64,000 bases of DNA from Nostoc spongiaeforme FACHB-130. Its GTDB lineage: Bacteria > Cyanobacteriota > Cyanobacteriia > Cyanobacteriales > Nostocaceae. Made by a program: the position numbers and the translations under genes. Below are positions 19,319-28,513 of the stretch, one piece after another (the first letter of the stretch is position 1; each line of letters begins with the position of its first letter). The stretch spans positions 186,001 through 250,000 of the forward strand of contig NZ_JACJTB010000002.1 in the NCBI RefSeq assembly GCF_014698475.1, given 5' to 3'. The notes below the pieces were generated by a model that did not search any database, was not told where the DNA came from, and worked only from the letters and a program-made list of their open reading frames with translations.

Positions 19319-19705
19319 ATGGAAACTCTTGGCATACATCATATAGCAATTATTTGTTCCGACTATGAACGCTCGAAAAGATTTTACGTAGAAGTTCTCG
19401 GCTTTGCCATTATTCAAGAAACATTTCGAGCCGCCAGAAACTCTTATAAACTAGATTTACGTGTTAATGAACATACTCAAATTGAATTATTTTCTTTTCC
19501 CAATCCTCCCCAACGATTCAGTAATCCTGAAGCTTGTGGTTTAAGACATTTAGCCTTTGCTGTGGAAAATATAGAAGCAACCGTGGCTGACTTAAACTTG
19601 CACAACATAGAGACAGAAAATATTAGGGTTGATGAAATTACGGGTAAGAAGTTTACCTTTTTCCAAGACCCAGATAACTTACCATTAGAAATTTATGAAG
19701 TTTAA
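19319..19705 (+). CDS. VOC-family (glyoxalase/dioxygenase fold) protein
   Basis: 128 residues, a single vicinal-oxygen-chelate module with two beta-alpha-beta-beta-beta halves. It begins GIHHIAIICSDYERSKRFYVEVLGF and has LRHLAFAVENIE in the second half and a terminal PDNLPLEIYEV. The metal-ligand pattern H...E...H...E fits YaeR-like proteins. The substrate is unknown. The stop is followed by about 230 bases with no gene before crtW. Confidence 0.85.
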   Translation: METLGIHHIAIICSDYERSKRFYVEVLGFAIIQETFRAARNSYKLDLRVNEHTQIELFSFPNPPQRFSNPEACGLRHLAFAVENIEATVADLNLHNIETENIRVDEITGKKFTFFQDPDNLPLEIYEV

Positions 19706-19939
19706 AAACACAATTCTTGGCTACTTAATTTGTCAGTCTCCATAGATGGGTTTGAGTTGCAAATCCAATATTTATGCTTACTTGCAAAGAATATGCTGTG
19801 TGTGTGGCTCAAGATGGATGATTGAATTACTTATTTCATATATCATAATATATAGCAATTAGAGCAAAGCTTAAAATAAAAAAAATGAGCAAATAAATCC
19901 CTATACAATAGATATAAATTAAAAATCCAGGATTTGCGG

Positions 19940-20713
19940 ATGACTCAGATTGATTCCTTATCATCACAATCAAAACAGCCAGATTTTGTTATTAATGCAG
20001 AAGCAAAAACATCTTTAGGTATTCTCATTGCTGGTCTGATTTTAGGATTGTGGGTAATAAGTATCACATTATTTTTCTTACTCAATATTTATCAAACCCC
20101 AATTCCCTTAATAGCTATAGCGATACTTTGGCAGACATTTTTATACACGGGATTATTTATTACTGCTCATGATGCTATGCACGGCGTAGTGTTTCCCCAA
20201 AATCCCAAAGTTAATAATTGGATAGGTAGAATATGTGTATTTTTGTACGCACTATTTTCTTATCAAGAGCTACTCACAAAACACTGGTCACATCACCGCT
20301 ATCCGGCTACTAAAGATGATCCAGATTTTTATGATCATCAGCAGCAAAACTTTTTTGCCTGGTATTTTAACTTCATTAAATCATATTGGAATTGGCGACA
20401 ACATCTGAGATTTATATTCGTATATATTTTTTTGAGATATGTCTGTAATATACCTGAAGCTAATCTAATTTTATTTTGGTGTATACCATCTATTTTCAGT
20501 TCAATTCAATTATTTTATTTCGGCACATTTCTTCCTCATAGAAGACTTGCAGAGGGATACACAAGTTTGCACTGTACACGCAGTACACATTTACCTGTGT
20601 TTTGGTCATTTATTACTTGCTACCATTTTGGTTATCATAAAGAACATCACGAATATCCTCATGTTCCTTGGTGGCAATTACCAGAGGTTTATCAAGCTGG
20701 GAAGCAGCAATAA
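19940..20713 (+). CDS. crtW: Beta-carotene ketolase CrtW
   Basis: ATG at 19940 is preferred over the TTG two codons earlier; CCAGGA lies about 9 bases upstream. The product is 257 residues, a membrane di-iron oxygenase of the fatty-acid-hydroxylase type. The histidine clusters are HDAMH (from residue 77), HWSHHRYP (from 115) and HKEHHEYP (from 233), with hydrophobic segments before and between them. It adds 4-keto groups to carotene rings to make echinenone or canthaxanthin, as in other CrtW enzymes. The gene is not beside other carotenoid genes, usual for Nostocales. Confidence 0.93.
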   Translation: MTQIDSLSSQSKQPDFVINAEAKTSLGILIAGLILGLWVISITLFFLLNIYQTPIPLIAIAILWQTFLYTGLFITAHDAMHGVVFPQNPKVNNWIGRICVFLYALFSYQELLTKHWSHHRYPATKDDPDFYDHQQQNFFAWYFNFIKSYWNWRQHLRFIFVYIFLRYVCNIPEANLILFWCIPSIFSSIQLFYFGTFLPHRRLAEGYTSLHCTRSTHLPVFWSFITCYHFGYHKEHHEYPHVPWWQLPEVYQAGKQQ

Positions 20714-20748
20714 GTTTATCAGGTATTTTAGCAACCTAACTTAGCGAT

Positions 20749-21603
20749 TTATTCAAATACGACAGTGCGATTACCATAAACTAAAACACGGTTTTGTAAG
20801 TGTAGCCGCACCGCTCTGGCTAATACTATTCTCTCTAAATCTTTACCTTTTCTGACCAAATCTTCTACTTCATCGCGGTGGCTAACTCTCACTACATCTT
20901 GTTCTATGATTGGGCCTGCATCTAAATCTGTAGTCACATAATGAGAAGTTGCACCAATAATTTTTACGCCTCTTTCAAAAGCTCTGTGATAGGGATTTGC
21001 ACCAACAAAAGCTGGTAAAAATGAGTGATGAATATTAATAATTTGAGGAAATTGAGCAATAAAATCAGAACTGACAATTTGCATATATTTTGCCAATACA
21101 ACCAGATCAATTTTGTATTGGCGTAATAATTCTAATTGTTTAGCTTCTTGTTCTGGTTTGTTTTCTTTTGTAATGGGAATGTGATGAAAATCAATCCCAA
21201 ATTGCTCTGCGGCTACTTTTAAATGAGGATGATTGCTAATAATTAACGGAATTTCGGCGGCAAATTCTTTAGCACGGTGTCGCCAAATTAAATCATAAAG
21301 ACAGTGGTCTTGGCGGCTGACCCAAATTGCAATGCGTGGTATAGTATCAGAAAAATGAAGTTGCCATTTAGCGCCCAAAGGTTGAGCGATCGCATTAAAC
21401 GCTGGGCCAATTAAATCTTTAGGTAAATTAAATCCTTCTAACTGCCATTCTATACGAGTGAGAAACAACCCCGCCGAAAAATCTGTGTGCTGATCTGCAT
21501 GAATAATATTGCCACCATTGGCATAAATAAAGTTAGCAATTTTGGCAACAAGTCCTCTTTGATCAGGACAAGAAATGAGCAGGGTGGCAGTTGTCGTGGA
21601 CAT
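20749..21603 (-). CDS. purU: Formyltetrahydrofolate deformylase
   Basis: 284 residues, with an N-terminal ACT domain (about 1-85, starting LLISCPDQRGLVAKI) and a C-terminal formyltransferase-type hydrolase domain. The active-site segment INIHHSFLPAF has the conserved Asn and His, and the LDAGPIIEQD segment carries the Asp. It hydrolyses 10-formyl-THF to THF and formate, adjusting one-carbon supply for purine synthesis and glycine/methionine balance. It is the last gene in a run of minus-strand genes, 71 bases after DUF4340, but functionally unrelated to them. Confidence 0.93.
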   Translation of the reverse strand: MSTTTATLLISCPDQRGLVAKIANFIYANGGNIIHADQHTDFSAGLFLTRIEWQLEGFNLPKDLIGPAFNAIAQPLGAKWQLHFSDTIPRIAIWVSRQDHCLYDLIWRHRAKEFAAEIPLIISNHPHLKVAAEQFGIDFHHIPITKENKPEQEAKQLELLRQYKIDLVVLAKYMQIVSSDFIAQFPQIINIHHSFLPAFVGANPYHRAFERGVKIIGATSHYVTTDLDAGPIIEQDVVRVSHRDEVEDLVRKGKDLERIVLARAVRLHLQNRVLVYGNRTVVFE

Positions 21604-21674
21604 AAAATAATGCGTAATTCAATAAATTTTATTTGAGTTTATTTACCTTTCATACTTCACACTTCATACTTCTT

Positions 21675-22289
21675 CTAAGGTGTTGGGAGAGGAAGATTAG
21701 TGGGTAAAGGTATTGATTTACTGTTATCAACAGTTTGTCGCCATTCTGATAACTCCCGGTTAACGGCATTGACAAAATCGGTAGATACTAATAATACATT
21801 GATATTGCCGTTTGGTTGTGTAGCTGAGTCAGCTTGAGCATACACAAAACGATTATTAAAATTAGATTTGCCCAAAATTAACTGATGAGTTTGCTGATTT
21901 TTCAGTTTAATCTCAATGGTGGCGTTGGGTTGAGCTAAACCAAATTCTGTGAGTTGGTTAGCAGAGGTTGATATAATGCGATCGCTTTTACCTTTAACCA
22001 ACAAATCCATTAAGTAAGAAACGATCGCATCATTGGCTGGTTCTGAGACTGGATATTTCAGCAACCATTTAGGTTCGCTACCCTGGGAATTGCGTTCCAA
22101 CATCAGAGTGTAAGCTTTGGTTTTGACTGTCAAAGACTGCACATCATCTTCCGCAAACGCAAAAATTTGCTGTTGTTTCGCCTTGACTTCTTCTTGCTGA
22201 GTTGCACTTCTAATTTCATGGAAATACACGAAACCACCCAAACCCAGCGCCAACAATACTAATATTAAAGTTGTCTTTGGAAATTTCAT
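21675..22289 (-). CDS. DUF4340-type membrane-anchored protein
   Basis: 204 residues with an N-terminal membrane anchor (TLILVLLALGLGGFVYF) and an extracytoplasmic beta-rich domain. The repeated pattern 'V..LTV..K....L.R......W.L..P', then LTEFGLAQPNATIEIKL and LILGKSN, is that of DUF4340. A proline-rich tail (LPTNLPLPTP) ends the protein. In many bacteria this domain follows GldF/GldG-like ABC exporter genes, as it does here, and probably works with them. Function is unknown. Confidence 0.8.
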   Translation of the reverse strand: MKFPKTTLILVLLALGLGGFVYFHEIRSATQQEEVKAKQQQIFAFAEDDVQSLTVKTKAYTLMLERNSQGSEPKWLLKYPVSEPANDAIVSYLMDLLVKGKSDRIISTSANQLTEFGLAQPNATIEIKLKNQQTHQLILGKSNFNNRFVYAQADSATQPNGNINVLLVSTDFVNAVNRELSEWRQTVDNSKSIPLPTNLPLPTP

Positions 22290-22334
22290 TGTTTAGTTAG
22301 GTACTGACAATTAAAAAAATATCCATTATTTAGC

Positions 22335-22370
22335 GACAAGGAAGACAAGGAGGACAAGGAAAACAAGGGA
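22335..22370. repeat. 9-bp tandem repeat GACAAGGAA
   Basis: Four consecutive 9-mers (GACAAGGAA, GACAAGGAG, GACAAGGAA, AACAAGGGA) in the gap between DUF4340 and the GldG-like gene. The same gap also has CCCAACTCACCACTCCCAACT, a second STRR-like run near 22460-22485. Confidence 0.8.
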
Positions 22371-22491
22371 GATAGAGGTCTTGTTGAGTGAACAAAATTG
22401 GATAATTTATTTTTTGGAGTACCCTTAATCATTGAACGGATCTATCTCTGTTCACCTACTCCCAACTCACCACTCCCAACTCCCTAAGTTC

Positions 22492-24225
22492 TTATCTTCT
22501 TCGCCACCAAATGAAAGCGGCTGTTAAAAAGCCAAGCAAAGGTAATACCAACAAAGACGACAATGTTAAAACATTGGCTTGTGATGTTGATAAAGTGATG
22601 CGACGATTTTTCGGTTCTTTGGGACGAATGGAAAGAGTCTGCTGATCCTGTTGACTCAGCCAAGATACAGAGTTGAGGAATACATCACCGTTTAATTGCT
22701 GTTGAAACACTCCATCGGTAGCAAAATCTGAATTTCCAAAGACTACTAAACGTGATTCTTTCGGAGTTTGTTCAGATTTCTCGGCTGTTGCGGGAGTGGG
22801 TGTAGCTTGTGCTTGTGTTGTTGGTGTAGGTAATGGTGAGGGTGTTGCTGGGGTTGTTGGTGTTGGTAACGGTGAGGGTGTTGCTGAGTTTGTTGGTGTG
22901 GGTGTAGCTGTGGGAGTAGGCGTTGCTTGTGCTTGGGTTGTTGGTGTGGGTAATGGTGTGGGTGTAGCTGGTAATTTTCTTGTCAACGCTGCGCCTAAAG
23001 TTAGTGGCCCTTTGAGGTCTTTGTCAGGATTAAATTCTAATTTTTCGCTTTTTAAGTCGCTTTCCGCCCAACTATTAGGATAGGCTTTGGTTCGCACTAG
23101 GGGCGTAGACTCAACACCAGCCACGGAGGTAATTTCTACGGGTCTAGCCAAGCGATAAAAAGAAATACCGTTGCCAAAATCCTTGGTAATTGGGTGTTGT
23201 CCGTAGTCTGTAATGATGGGTGCTGCGGGGCCAAGTCCCACACCTGCACCGGAAACATCGACGGCTAAACGGTTATCGAGACGCACACCCCACTCTTGTA
23301 ATAAGGGGTTGAGTTTGGGGTCAGTGTCAGGGTCAATCATCAGCAGCAAGTTACCGCCACGATTGAGATAATCTTGTAAAGCTTTCACCTCTGCGTCAAA
23401 AAAGCCACGTTTAGCACCAGCGACGACTACAACAGCCGCATCATTCGGAACTTGCAATTTATCAGCTAAGTTGAGTGGTTCAACGGTGTAACCTTTCTCG
23501 CTTAATCCTTGCACAGCCTGAGAAATACCACTTTCGCCACCAGTCAGGGGATGTTCACCGTGACCTTGCACAAAGTAAGCTTTAATAACTGTGGAATTAA
23601 TTAATTGTTGTAGTCGGTTAGTTAATTTAATTTCTGATAAACGTTCATTGACATTTAACGATTGCACTAATTGGCGTTTGTTATCCGATTCTAAATAAAC
23701 TTCACCATATTCTTTTACCCCAAATCTTTCTGCGATTCCGGGTCGGCTTTGGGGGTCAACATATTCAAATTGAAATTTAGAACTTTGACGTTGATAATTT
23801 TCTAATAATTCTCTATCTTGGGGATTTTGATTAGTATCAAATACCCAAATTTTGACTGTTTGTGGTAGACGGCGGACTAATTCTTGTGATTGGGGTGCAA
23901 GGGTAAATAACTGAGTTTCGGTTAAATCTTGGCGTAGTTGATAACGAACACCTAAAAAATTAATTAACCCTAAAATTACCAACACAGCCGCAGTCGCCAC
24001 AACCGCATTAGTTCCGGCTTGGGTAGAACGACTCGCCCACCAACGGTTGTGCTGACTTTGCCAAAATACCCAAAATCCAATAATGGCAATTCCGGGAATC
24101 ATAAATGCTAGGGGTAATAATCCCCAGCTACCAGATACTAACCCGGCTGTAAAACCGACCATAAATAGAAATGGCCCCAGCCAAAACAAATATTTCCAAG
24201 GTTGTTTTTTTGTGATTTTTTTCAT
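22492..24225 (-). CDS. GldG-like ABC exporter accessory protein with Pro/Thr linker
   Basis: 577 residues. Two N-terminal hydrophobic segments, a third near residue 80 (AVLVILGLINFLG), a large periplasmic domain (about 95-405) of the GldG/IflA type (pfam09822-like; LRQDLTETQLFTLAPQSQELV start), a 60-residue linker made almost wholly of P, T, A, S and Q in TPTP-type repeats (about 415-480), then KESRLVVFGNSDFATDG and a C-terminal membrane helix followed by WWRRR. It is third in the order ATPase, permease, GldG-like, DUF4340. Export substrate unknown. Confidence 0.85.
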   Translation of the reverse strand: MKKITKKQPWKYLFWLGPFLFMVGFTAGLVSGSWGLLPLAFMIPGIAIIGFWVFWQSQHNRWWASRSTQAGTNAVVATAAVLVILGLINFLGVRYQLRQDLTETQLFTLAPQSQELVRRLPQTVKIWVFDTNQNPQDRELLENYQRQSSKFQFEYVDPQSRPGIAERFGVKEYGEVYLESDNKRQLVQSLNVNERLSEIKLTNRLQQLINSTVIKAYFVQGHGEHPLTGGESGISQAVQGLSEKGYTVEPLNLADKLQVPNDAAVVVVAGAKRGFFDAEVKALQDYLNRGGNLLLMIDPDTDPKLNPLLQEWGVRLDNRLAVDVSGAGVGLGPAAPIITDYGQHPITKDFGNGISFYRLARPVEITSVAGVESTPLVRTKAYPNSWAESDLKSEKLEFNPDKDLKGPLTLGAALTRKLPATPTPLPTPTTQAQATPTPTATPTPTNSATPSPLPTPTTPATPSPLPTPTTQAQATPTPATAEKSEQTPKESRLVVFGNSDFATDGVFQQQLNGDVFLNSVSWLSQQDQQTLSIRPKEPKNRRITLSTSQANVLTLSSLLVLPLLGFLTAAFIWWRRR

Positions 24226-24273
24226 ATTTTGTTCTCTGTCATTTGTCTTGACTAATGACTAATGACTACTTAT

Positions 24274-25086
24274 TTACTGCCGTTGAAAACGCAGCGCATC
24301 AATTGATTGTGCTGTGAGAAAGATACCTAAAAAAATGTAACTAGCAAATAAAATTAAGGCGCTGGTGTCAAAAATTCCTTGAATAAAGGTGTTGAAATGT
24401 TTGAGTAATGACAAATGAGCGATCGCTTCGCCCACGGGGCCGCCTATACTTTTAGCAATTAAATCCACAAATAACAGTAACAACACTAAAGCAAAGGTCA
24501 TGACAGCAGAGAGAATCGTACTGTCTGTTAAAGAGGAAACAAACATTCCCAGTGATAAAATTGCGGCTGCCAGCAAAATTAAGCCTAAATGACCGACTAG
24601 AAGAATAACTGGCGACATCGGAGGGTTAGAAGCACCAATGGCGATCGCTTCAAATATCAACAGTGGTGCGACCATTGTAATTAAGAATGTCACCACGCCT
24701 AATAATTTGCCAACTGCTACTGCCCAATTGGTTAAAGGTGAGGTGGCTAATAACTCTAATGTGCCGCGTTTGCGTTCTTCGGCGTACAGTCCCATCGACA
24801 AAATTGGCAAAATAAACAGCAATAACCAACCCATCCGGTCTAAAAATGCCCGAATAAATTCATAAGGGACATCAATTAATGGGACTGGTACACCCAATTG
24901 TTGACCTTGTAAGTCGATGGCTGCAACGGAGGGTAAAATTCCATCGGGGCCGAACAAAATGGTGACAAAAAATAACCCTGAGATAAACCAAAACACCCCA
25001 GCGATCGCATAAGCTAAGGGCGAGACAAAGTAACTCTGTAACTCTCGGCGATAAATGGCAATAATATTCGCCAGTACTATACCCAT
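24274..25086 (-). CDS. ABC-2 type permease (GldF-like)
   Basis: 270 residues with about six hydrophobic segments. The opening IIAIYRRELQSYFVSPLAYAI, the motif ERKRGTLELLATSPLTNWAVAVGKLLGV, and the order of helices are typical of ABC-2 permeases partnered with GldA-like ATPases. Its ATG follows the stop of the ATPase gene with no gap (TAA at 25087-25089, ATG at 25084-25086), so the two are translationally linked. Confidence 0.9.
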   Translation of the reverse strand: MGIVLANIIAIYRRELQSYFVSPLAYAIAGVFWFISGLFFVTILFGPDGILPSVAAIDLQGQQLGVPVPLIDVPYEFIRAFLDRMGWLLLFILPILSMGLYAEERKRGTLELLATSPLTNWAVAVGKLLGVVTFLITMVAPLLIFEAIAIGASNPPMSPVILLVGHLGLILLAAAILSLGMFVSSLTDSTILSAVMTFALVLLLLFVDLIAKSIGGPVGEAIAHLSLLKHFNTFIQGIFDTSALILFASYIFLGIFLTAQSIDALRFQRQ

Positions 25087-26088
25087 TTATGCTGCTTCTC
25101 CTTCATTGGCGATTGAGTCTGTCTCTGGTTCAAAACGCTTTTCTTCTGTGGTTAGTTGCAAGAACACATCTTCTAAAGTGGCGCTGACTCGGCGCATTTC
25201 TTGTAACCCAAATCCAGCGCGGATTAAGGTGGCAGCGATGTCTCTTCCCGGTTCGGTTCCCGGTTGAGCAATCACGCGCAAATAAGCCCGTCCGTCTGTA
25301 GGATTGATCAGATGATGACCAGGAATTGATTCTACCAGACTCACGCCTGCAACATTTTGTAATACTTGTTTGGCGAGATTCGCTTCGCCATCAATTTCTA
25401 ATTCATATCCTGAGCCACCTGTCAACTGTGTCATCAGACTTTCGGGCGTATTAGTAGCTACGACTTTACCCCGATTAATAATGGCAACACGACTACAAGT
25501 CATACTCACTTCTGGCAAGATGTGGGTAGACAAAATGATGGTATGTGTACCGGCGAGGCTTTTAATTAGATTTCGGACTTCGATGATTTGTCTGGGGTCA
25601 AGTCCAACAGTGGGTTCATCCAGAATGATGGCTGGCGGATCATGGACGATCGCCTGAGCGATACCGACTCTTTGGCGATATCCTTTAGAAAGTTTGCGAA
25701 TAATGACTTTTTGCTTATCTTCTAAATTACAGCGTGCGATCGCTGCTTTGACTTTTGCAGTGCGATCGCCTGCGGAGACTCCTTTGATTCTGGCGACAAA
25801 ATGCAAAAACCCCTCCACCGTCATCTCTGGATATAACGGCGGGGTTTCTGGTAAATAACCAATGCGTTGACGCACCGCCAAAGAATTTTCATGGACATCA
25901 AACCCAGAAATTTTCGCTGTACCGCTAGTTGCAGGTAAATAACCTGCTAAAATTCGCATCGTTGTGGTTTTACCAGCGCCATTCGGCCCTAAAAACCCTA
26001 AAATTTCCCCTGGTTCAACCCGAAAAGTTACATCCGTAATCGCTGGGGTAGAACCGTAAGTTTTACTGAGATGTTCAACTTCAATCAT
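25087..26088 (-). CDS. ABC transporter ATP-binding protein (GldA-like)
   Basis: 333 residues. Walker A is GPNGAGKTTT, the signature is in the LSKGYRQRVGIAQA segment, Walker B is AIILDEPTVGLDP, and the switch His is in LSTHILPEV. A C-terminal extension of about 100 residues follows the nucleotide-binding domain, common in exporter ATPases of this group. First gene of the putative exporter operon; a 170-base gap with a perfect palindrome separates it from the M61 peptidase gene upstream. Confidence 0.92.
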   Translation of the reverse strand: MIEVEHLSKTYGSTPAITDVTFRVEPGEILGFLGPNGAGKTTTMRILAGYLPATSGTAKISGFDVHENSLAVRQRIGYLPETPPLYPEMTVEGFLHFVARIKGVSAGDRTAKVKAAIARCNLEDKQKVIIRKLSKGYRQRVGIAQAIVHDPPAIILDEPTVGLDPRQIIEVRNLIKSLAGTHTIILSTHILPEVSMTCSRVAIINRGKVVATNTPESLMTQLTGGSGYELEIDGEANLAKQVLQNVAGVSLVESIPGHHLINPTDGRAYLRVIAQPGTEPGRDIAATLIRAGFGLQEMRRVSATLEDVFLQLTTEEKRFEPETDSIANEGEAA

Positions 26089-26186
26089 CGGTCTGGTTTA
26101 TGGGAGATCGTAAATTAAACAATACCCAACAATCTTAGATCATCATAGAATAGCAATTCGTTATAAATCCTATTAGTAAAAACGCA

Positions 26187-26217
26187 TAGGGGCGCAATAT
26201 TATATATTGCGCCCCTA
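26187..26217. terminator. Perfect 14-bp inverted repeat
   Basis: TAGGGGCGCAATAT (26187-26200) and ATATTGCGCCCCTA (26204-26217) are exact complements around a 3-base loop. It is placed between the M61 peptidase stop and the ABC operon start, both on the minus strand. It could be a terminator without a T-run or an interspersed repeat. Confidence 0.6.
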
Positions 26218-26257
26218 TAAATTGCCTTAGCAATCAAAACATTCAAGAGTGGCAGTT

Positions 26258-28042
26258 TTAACGCAGGCTGGTCAGTGGTATACCTAACCAACCTGCAAAA
26301 TTTTCTTTTTGTTTGGTGTTAGGATTTTTGACTGGAACTACTTGATATTTACTTGGACGTGGTGCAGCCAGAGTCACAGAACAGGTACGTAGTTCATCTT
26401 GATGGAAAACAGTTACTTGAATTACGTCGTTTGCTTGGTAATCTTTTAAGCGATCGCTCAGTTGATGAGAGGTAACACGGATACCAGCGATCGCTAGTAA
26501 CTCATCACCCGCATCAATTCCTGCCAATTGTGCAGGCGAACCAAATTCTACAAACTTGACAATCTCTCTACCATTTTCGGTATTTAACCTCAACCCCAAG
26601 TAAGGTTCTTCTTCTTTATCGGCAATCACTTGTAAGCCAAAAGGTTCCAGGTACTGATTAAACGGCAACTCATCAGTGCCATTAATGTAGCGATTAAAGA
26701 AGTCTGTCAAATCCATCTCTGCGACAGATTCAATTACTTCTTGCAATTCTTCGGGTGTATAACCAATTTCCGATTTACCAAATTTGCGCCACATCAGCCG
26801 CATCACATCATCCAAAGAACGCTGATTTACCGATCGCTCTCGAATCAGCAAATCTAGCAATAAAGAAACCATTTCTCCTTTCAAATAGTAAGAAACTTGG
26901 GAATTATTGCTATTAGTGTCTGGACGATAAAGTTTAATCCAGGCATCAAAACTGGACTCAGCCAGTGATTGCACCTTACGCCCTGGGGTAGTTAAAAATC
27001 TGGAAATTTCTTTACTCCAATTATGAAAATATGATTTGGCATCATAAATTCCTGCCCGCAAAGGAATCAGCAAATCATAGTAACTGGTTGTTCCTTCACA
27101 GAACCACAAAGACGAAGTGTAGTTTTCCCGGTCGTAATCAAAAACCTCTAAAGCTTTTGGGCGAATGCGTTTCACATTCCACAAGTGAAAGAACTCGTGC
27201 GCCACCAATTGAATGAAGCGATCGTATTTATCTGGTGAATTAAAACCAAAACGCTGATAAATCAAAGAGCAACAGTTTTTATGTTCCAAACCACCATAGG
27301 CTTGAGCAAACAAATGCAGTAAAAACACATATCTGTCGTAAGGCAAACCGCCAAACATCTGTGCTTCTACATGAATGATTTTTTGAATATCAGCAATTAC
27401 TTGTTGTGCTTGGTAATTGCCCTGTCCCCAAATAGCCAGTTCATGAGGTTTTCCTAAAACCTCAAAGTGGTATAACTCATGATAACCAATTTCAAAGGGA
27501 CTATCGACAAGAGTATCAAAATCGGCTGCGTAAAAAGTGGATGACTGTCCATCAACTGAAGGCAAGGCAGTCGTCACTCGCCATTCGGGATGCGGTGGTA
27601 CAATTGTCACTTGAATGGGCAACGTTTCACAGCCCCGGACTCTAAAAAACAGAGCTGCACCGTTAAAATAACCGTGGGTACCATCCAAATGGTTTGTCCG
27701 TACCGATAGCTCATTGGCAAATATGCGGTAACGTACCGTTAATTCCGAAATACCGTTTGTGTTGATCTGCCAGTGGTTTTTGTTGATTTTACGCCAAGGT
27801 AAAGGTTGCTCCCCAGCAAAAGCGGCAAAATCTTGGAGATTCTTGGCGTATTCCCGCACTAGGTAAGAACCTGGTGTCCAGACGGGCATTTTCAAATCCA
27901 GGGTTGGGGATGAGTGATTAACCAGCTGCAAGCTCACTTCAAACAGATGGGTTTCTGGTTGGGGCATTGCTACCAGGTAATGAATCGTCGGGACGGTTTC
28001 CTTAACGCCAATTTCGAGACGAGGTGCTGTTGCTTCAGTCAT
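26258..28042 (-). CDS. M61-family peptidase with PDZ domain
   Basis: The frame runs from 28093, but ATG at 28040-28042 fits the family N-terminus (MTEATAPRLEIG) and gives 594 residues. An N-terminal beta domain is followed by a thermolysin-like catalytic domain with HEFFHLWN (zinc ligands near residues 282-286) and the downstream Glu in the EGTTSYY segment, then a C-terminal PDZ domain (VEFGSPAQLAGIDAGDELLAI). This is the glycyl-aminopeptidase M61 family. No signal peptide is evident. The product is probably a cytosolic peptidase. Confidence 0.9.
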   Translation of the reverse strand: MTEATAPRLEIGVKETVPTIHYLVAMPQPETHLFEVSLQLVNHSSPTLDLKMPVWTPGSYLVREYAKNLQDFAAFAGEQPLPWRKINKNHWQINTNGISELTVRYRIFANELSVRTNHLDGTHGYFNGAALFFRVRGCETLPIQVTIVPPHPEWRVTTALPSVDGQSSTFYAADFDTLVDSPFEIGYHELYHFEVLGKPHELAIWGQGNYQAQQVIADIQKIIHVEAQMFGGLPYDRYVFLLHLFAQAYGGLEHKNCCSLIYQRFGFNSPDKYDRFIQLVAHEFFHLWNVKRIRPKALEVFDYDRENYTSSLWFCEGTTSYYDLLIPLRAGIYDAKSYFHNWSKEISRFLTTPGRKVQSLAESSFDAWIKLYRPDTNSNNSQVSYYLKGEMVSLLLDLLIRERSVNQRSLDDVMRLMWRKFGKSEIGYTPEELQEVIESVAEMDLTDFFNRYINGTDELPFNQYLEPFGLQVIADKEEEPYLGLRLNTENGREIVKFVEFGSPAQLAGIDAGDELLAIAGIRVTSHQLSDRLKDYQANDVIQVTVFHQDELRTCSVTLAAPRPSKYQVVPVKNPNTKQKENFAGWLGIPLTSLR

Positions 28043-28186
28043 TTGTAGTAGTAGACAGGAGTGATAAGTTATGAGTTTATAGTTATTAGTCAATAATTAA
28101 TAGTCAATGGAGGGACTTTGTAAAGAACGAGGAATCAAGCAGTGTGAAAGCAAGATTTGAAAAAAATTTACAATTAATTAATATTT

Positions 28187-28284
28187 TATAATTGAGATCA
28201 AAGATTCCGGTCTTTTTATCCATAATTAATTAATTTTTCCCACCAAGCATGTGTTTCCAGCATTCTTGATGCTTGGGTGTTTTT
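28187..28284 (+). ncRNA. Candidate small RNA with promoter and terminator
   Basis: A TATAAT box at 28187-28192 is followed about 50 bases later by a hairpin, CACCAAGCAT (28241-28250) with ATGCTTGGGTG (28269-28279) and then TTTTT. That would give a plus-strand transcript of about 85 bases. No plus-strand gene lies upstream to need this terminator: the M61 peptidase (minus) starts at 28042 and the next gene (minus) ends at 28514. The -35 region is unclear (TTTACA at 28167 with 14-base spacing). The rest of the 28043-28513 gap holds nothing I can support. Confidence 0.35.
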
Positions 28285-28513
28285 CATCAAAATTAGTCAG
28301 TAGAGCTGATTTCAAAGCTGGTCACTCAACTCTTCATGCTCACCATTATCAGCAAAATTTGTATCTGTGGTCTCTGCTGTTTCTTTTTTTCAAGACTTCC
28401 TAACACAAGCATTGGCCATTAGTCCCAAAGTTTGTAAGTCTCTGACTTGGGGAGCTAATGTACATCCGTTTTCGTAGCAGCTGAATTTCTTTGAGCCTAT
28501 ACTCAGCCCACAA

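Noticed and set aside
22796-23083. Plus-strand frame rich in Gly-Val repeats
   Set aside because: It is the antisense reading of the Pro/Thr linker of the GldG-like protein; no ribosome site and repeat-driven composition.
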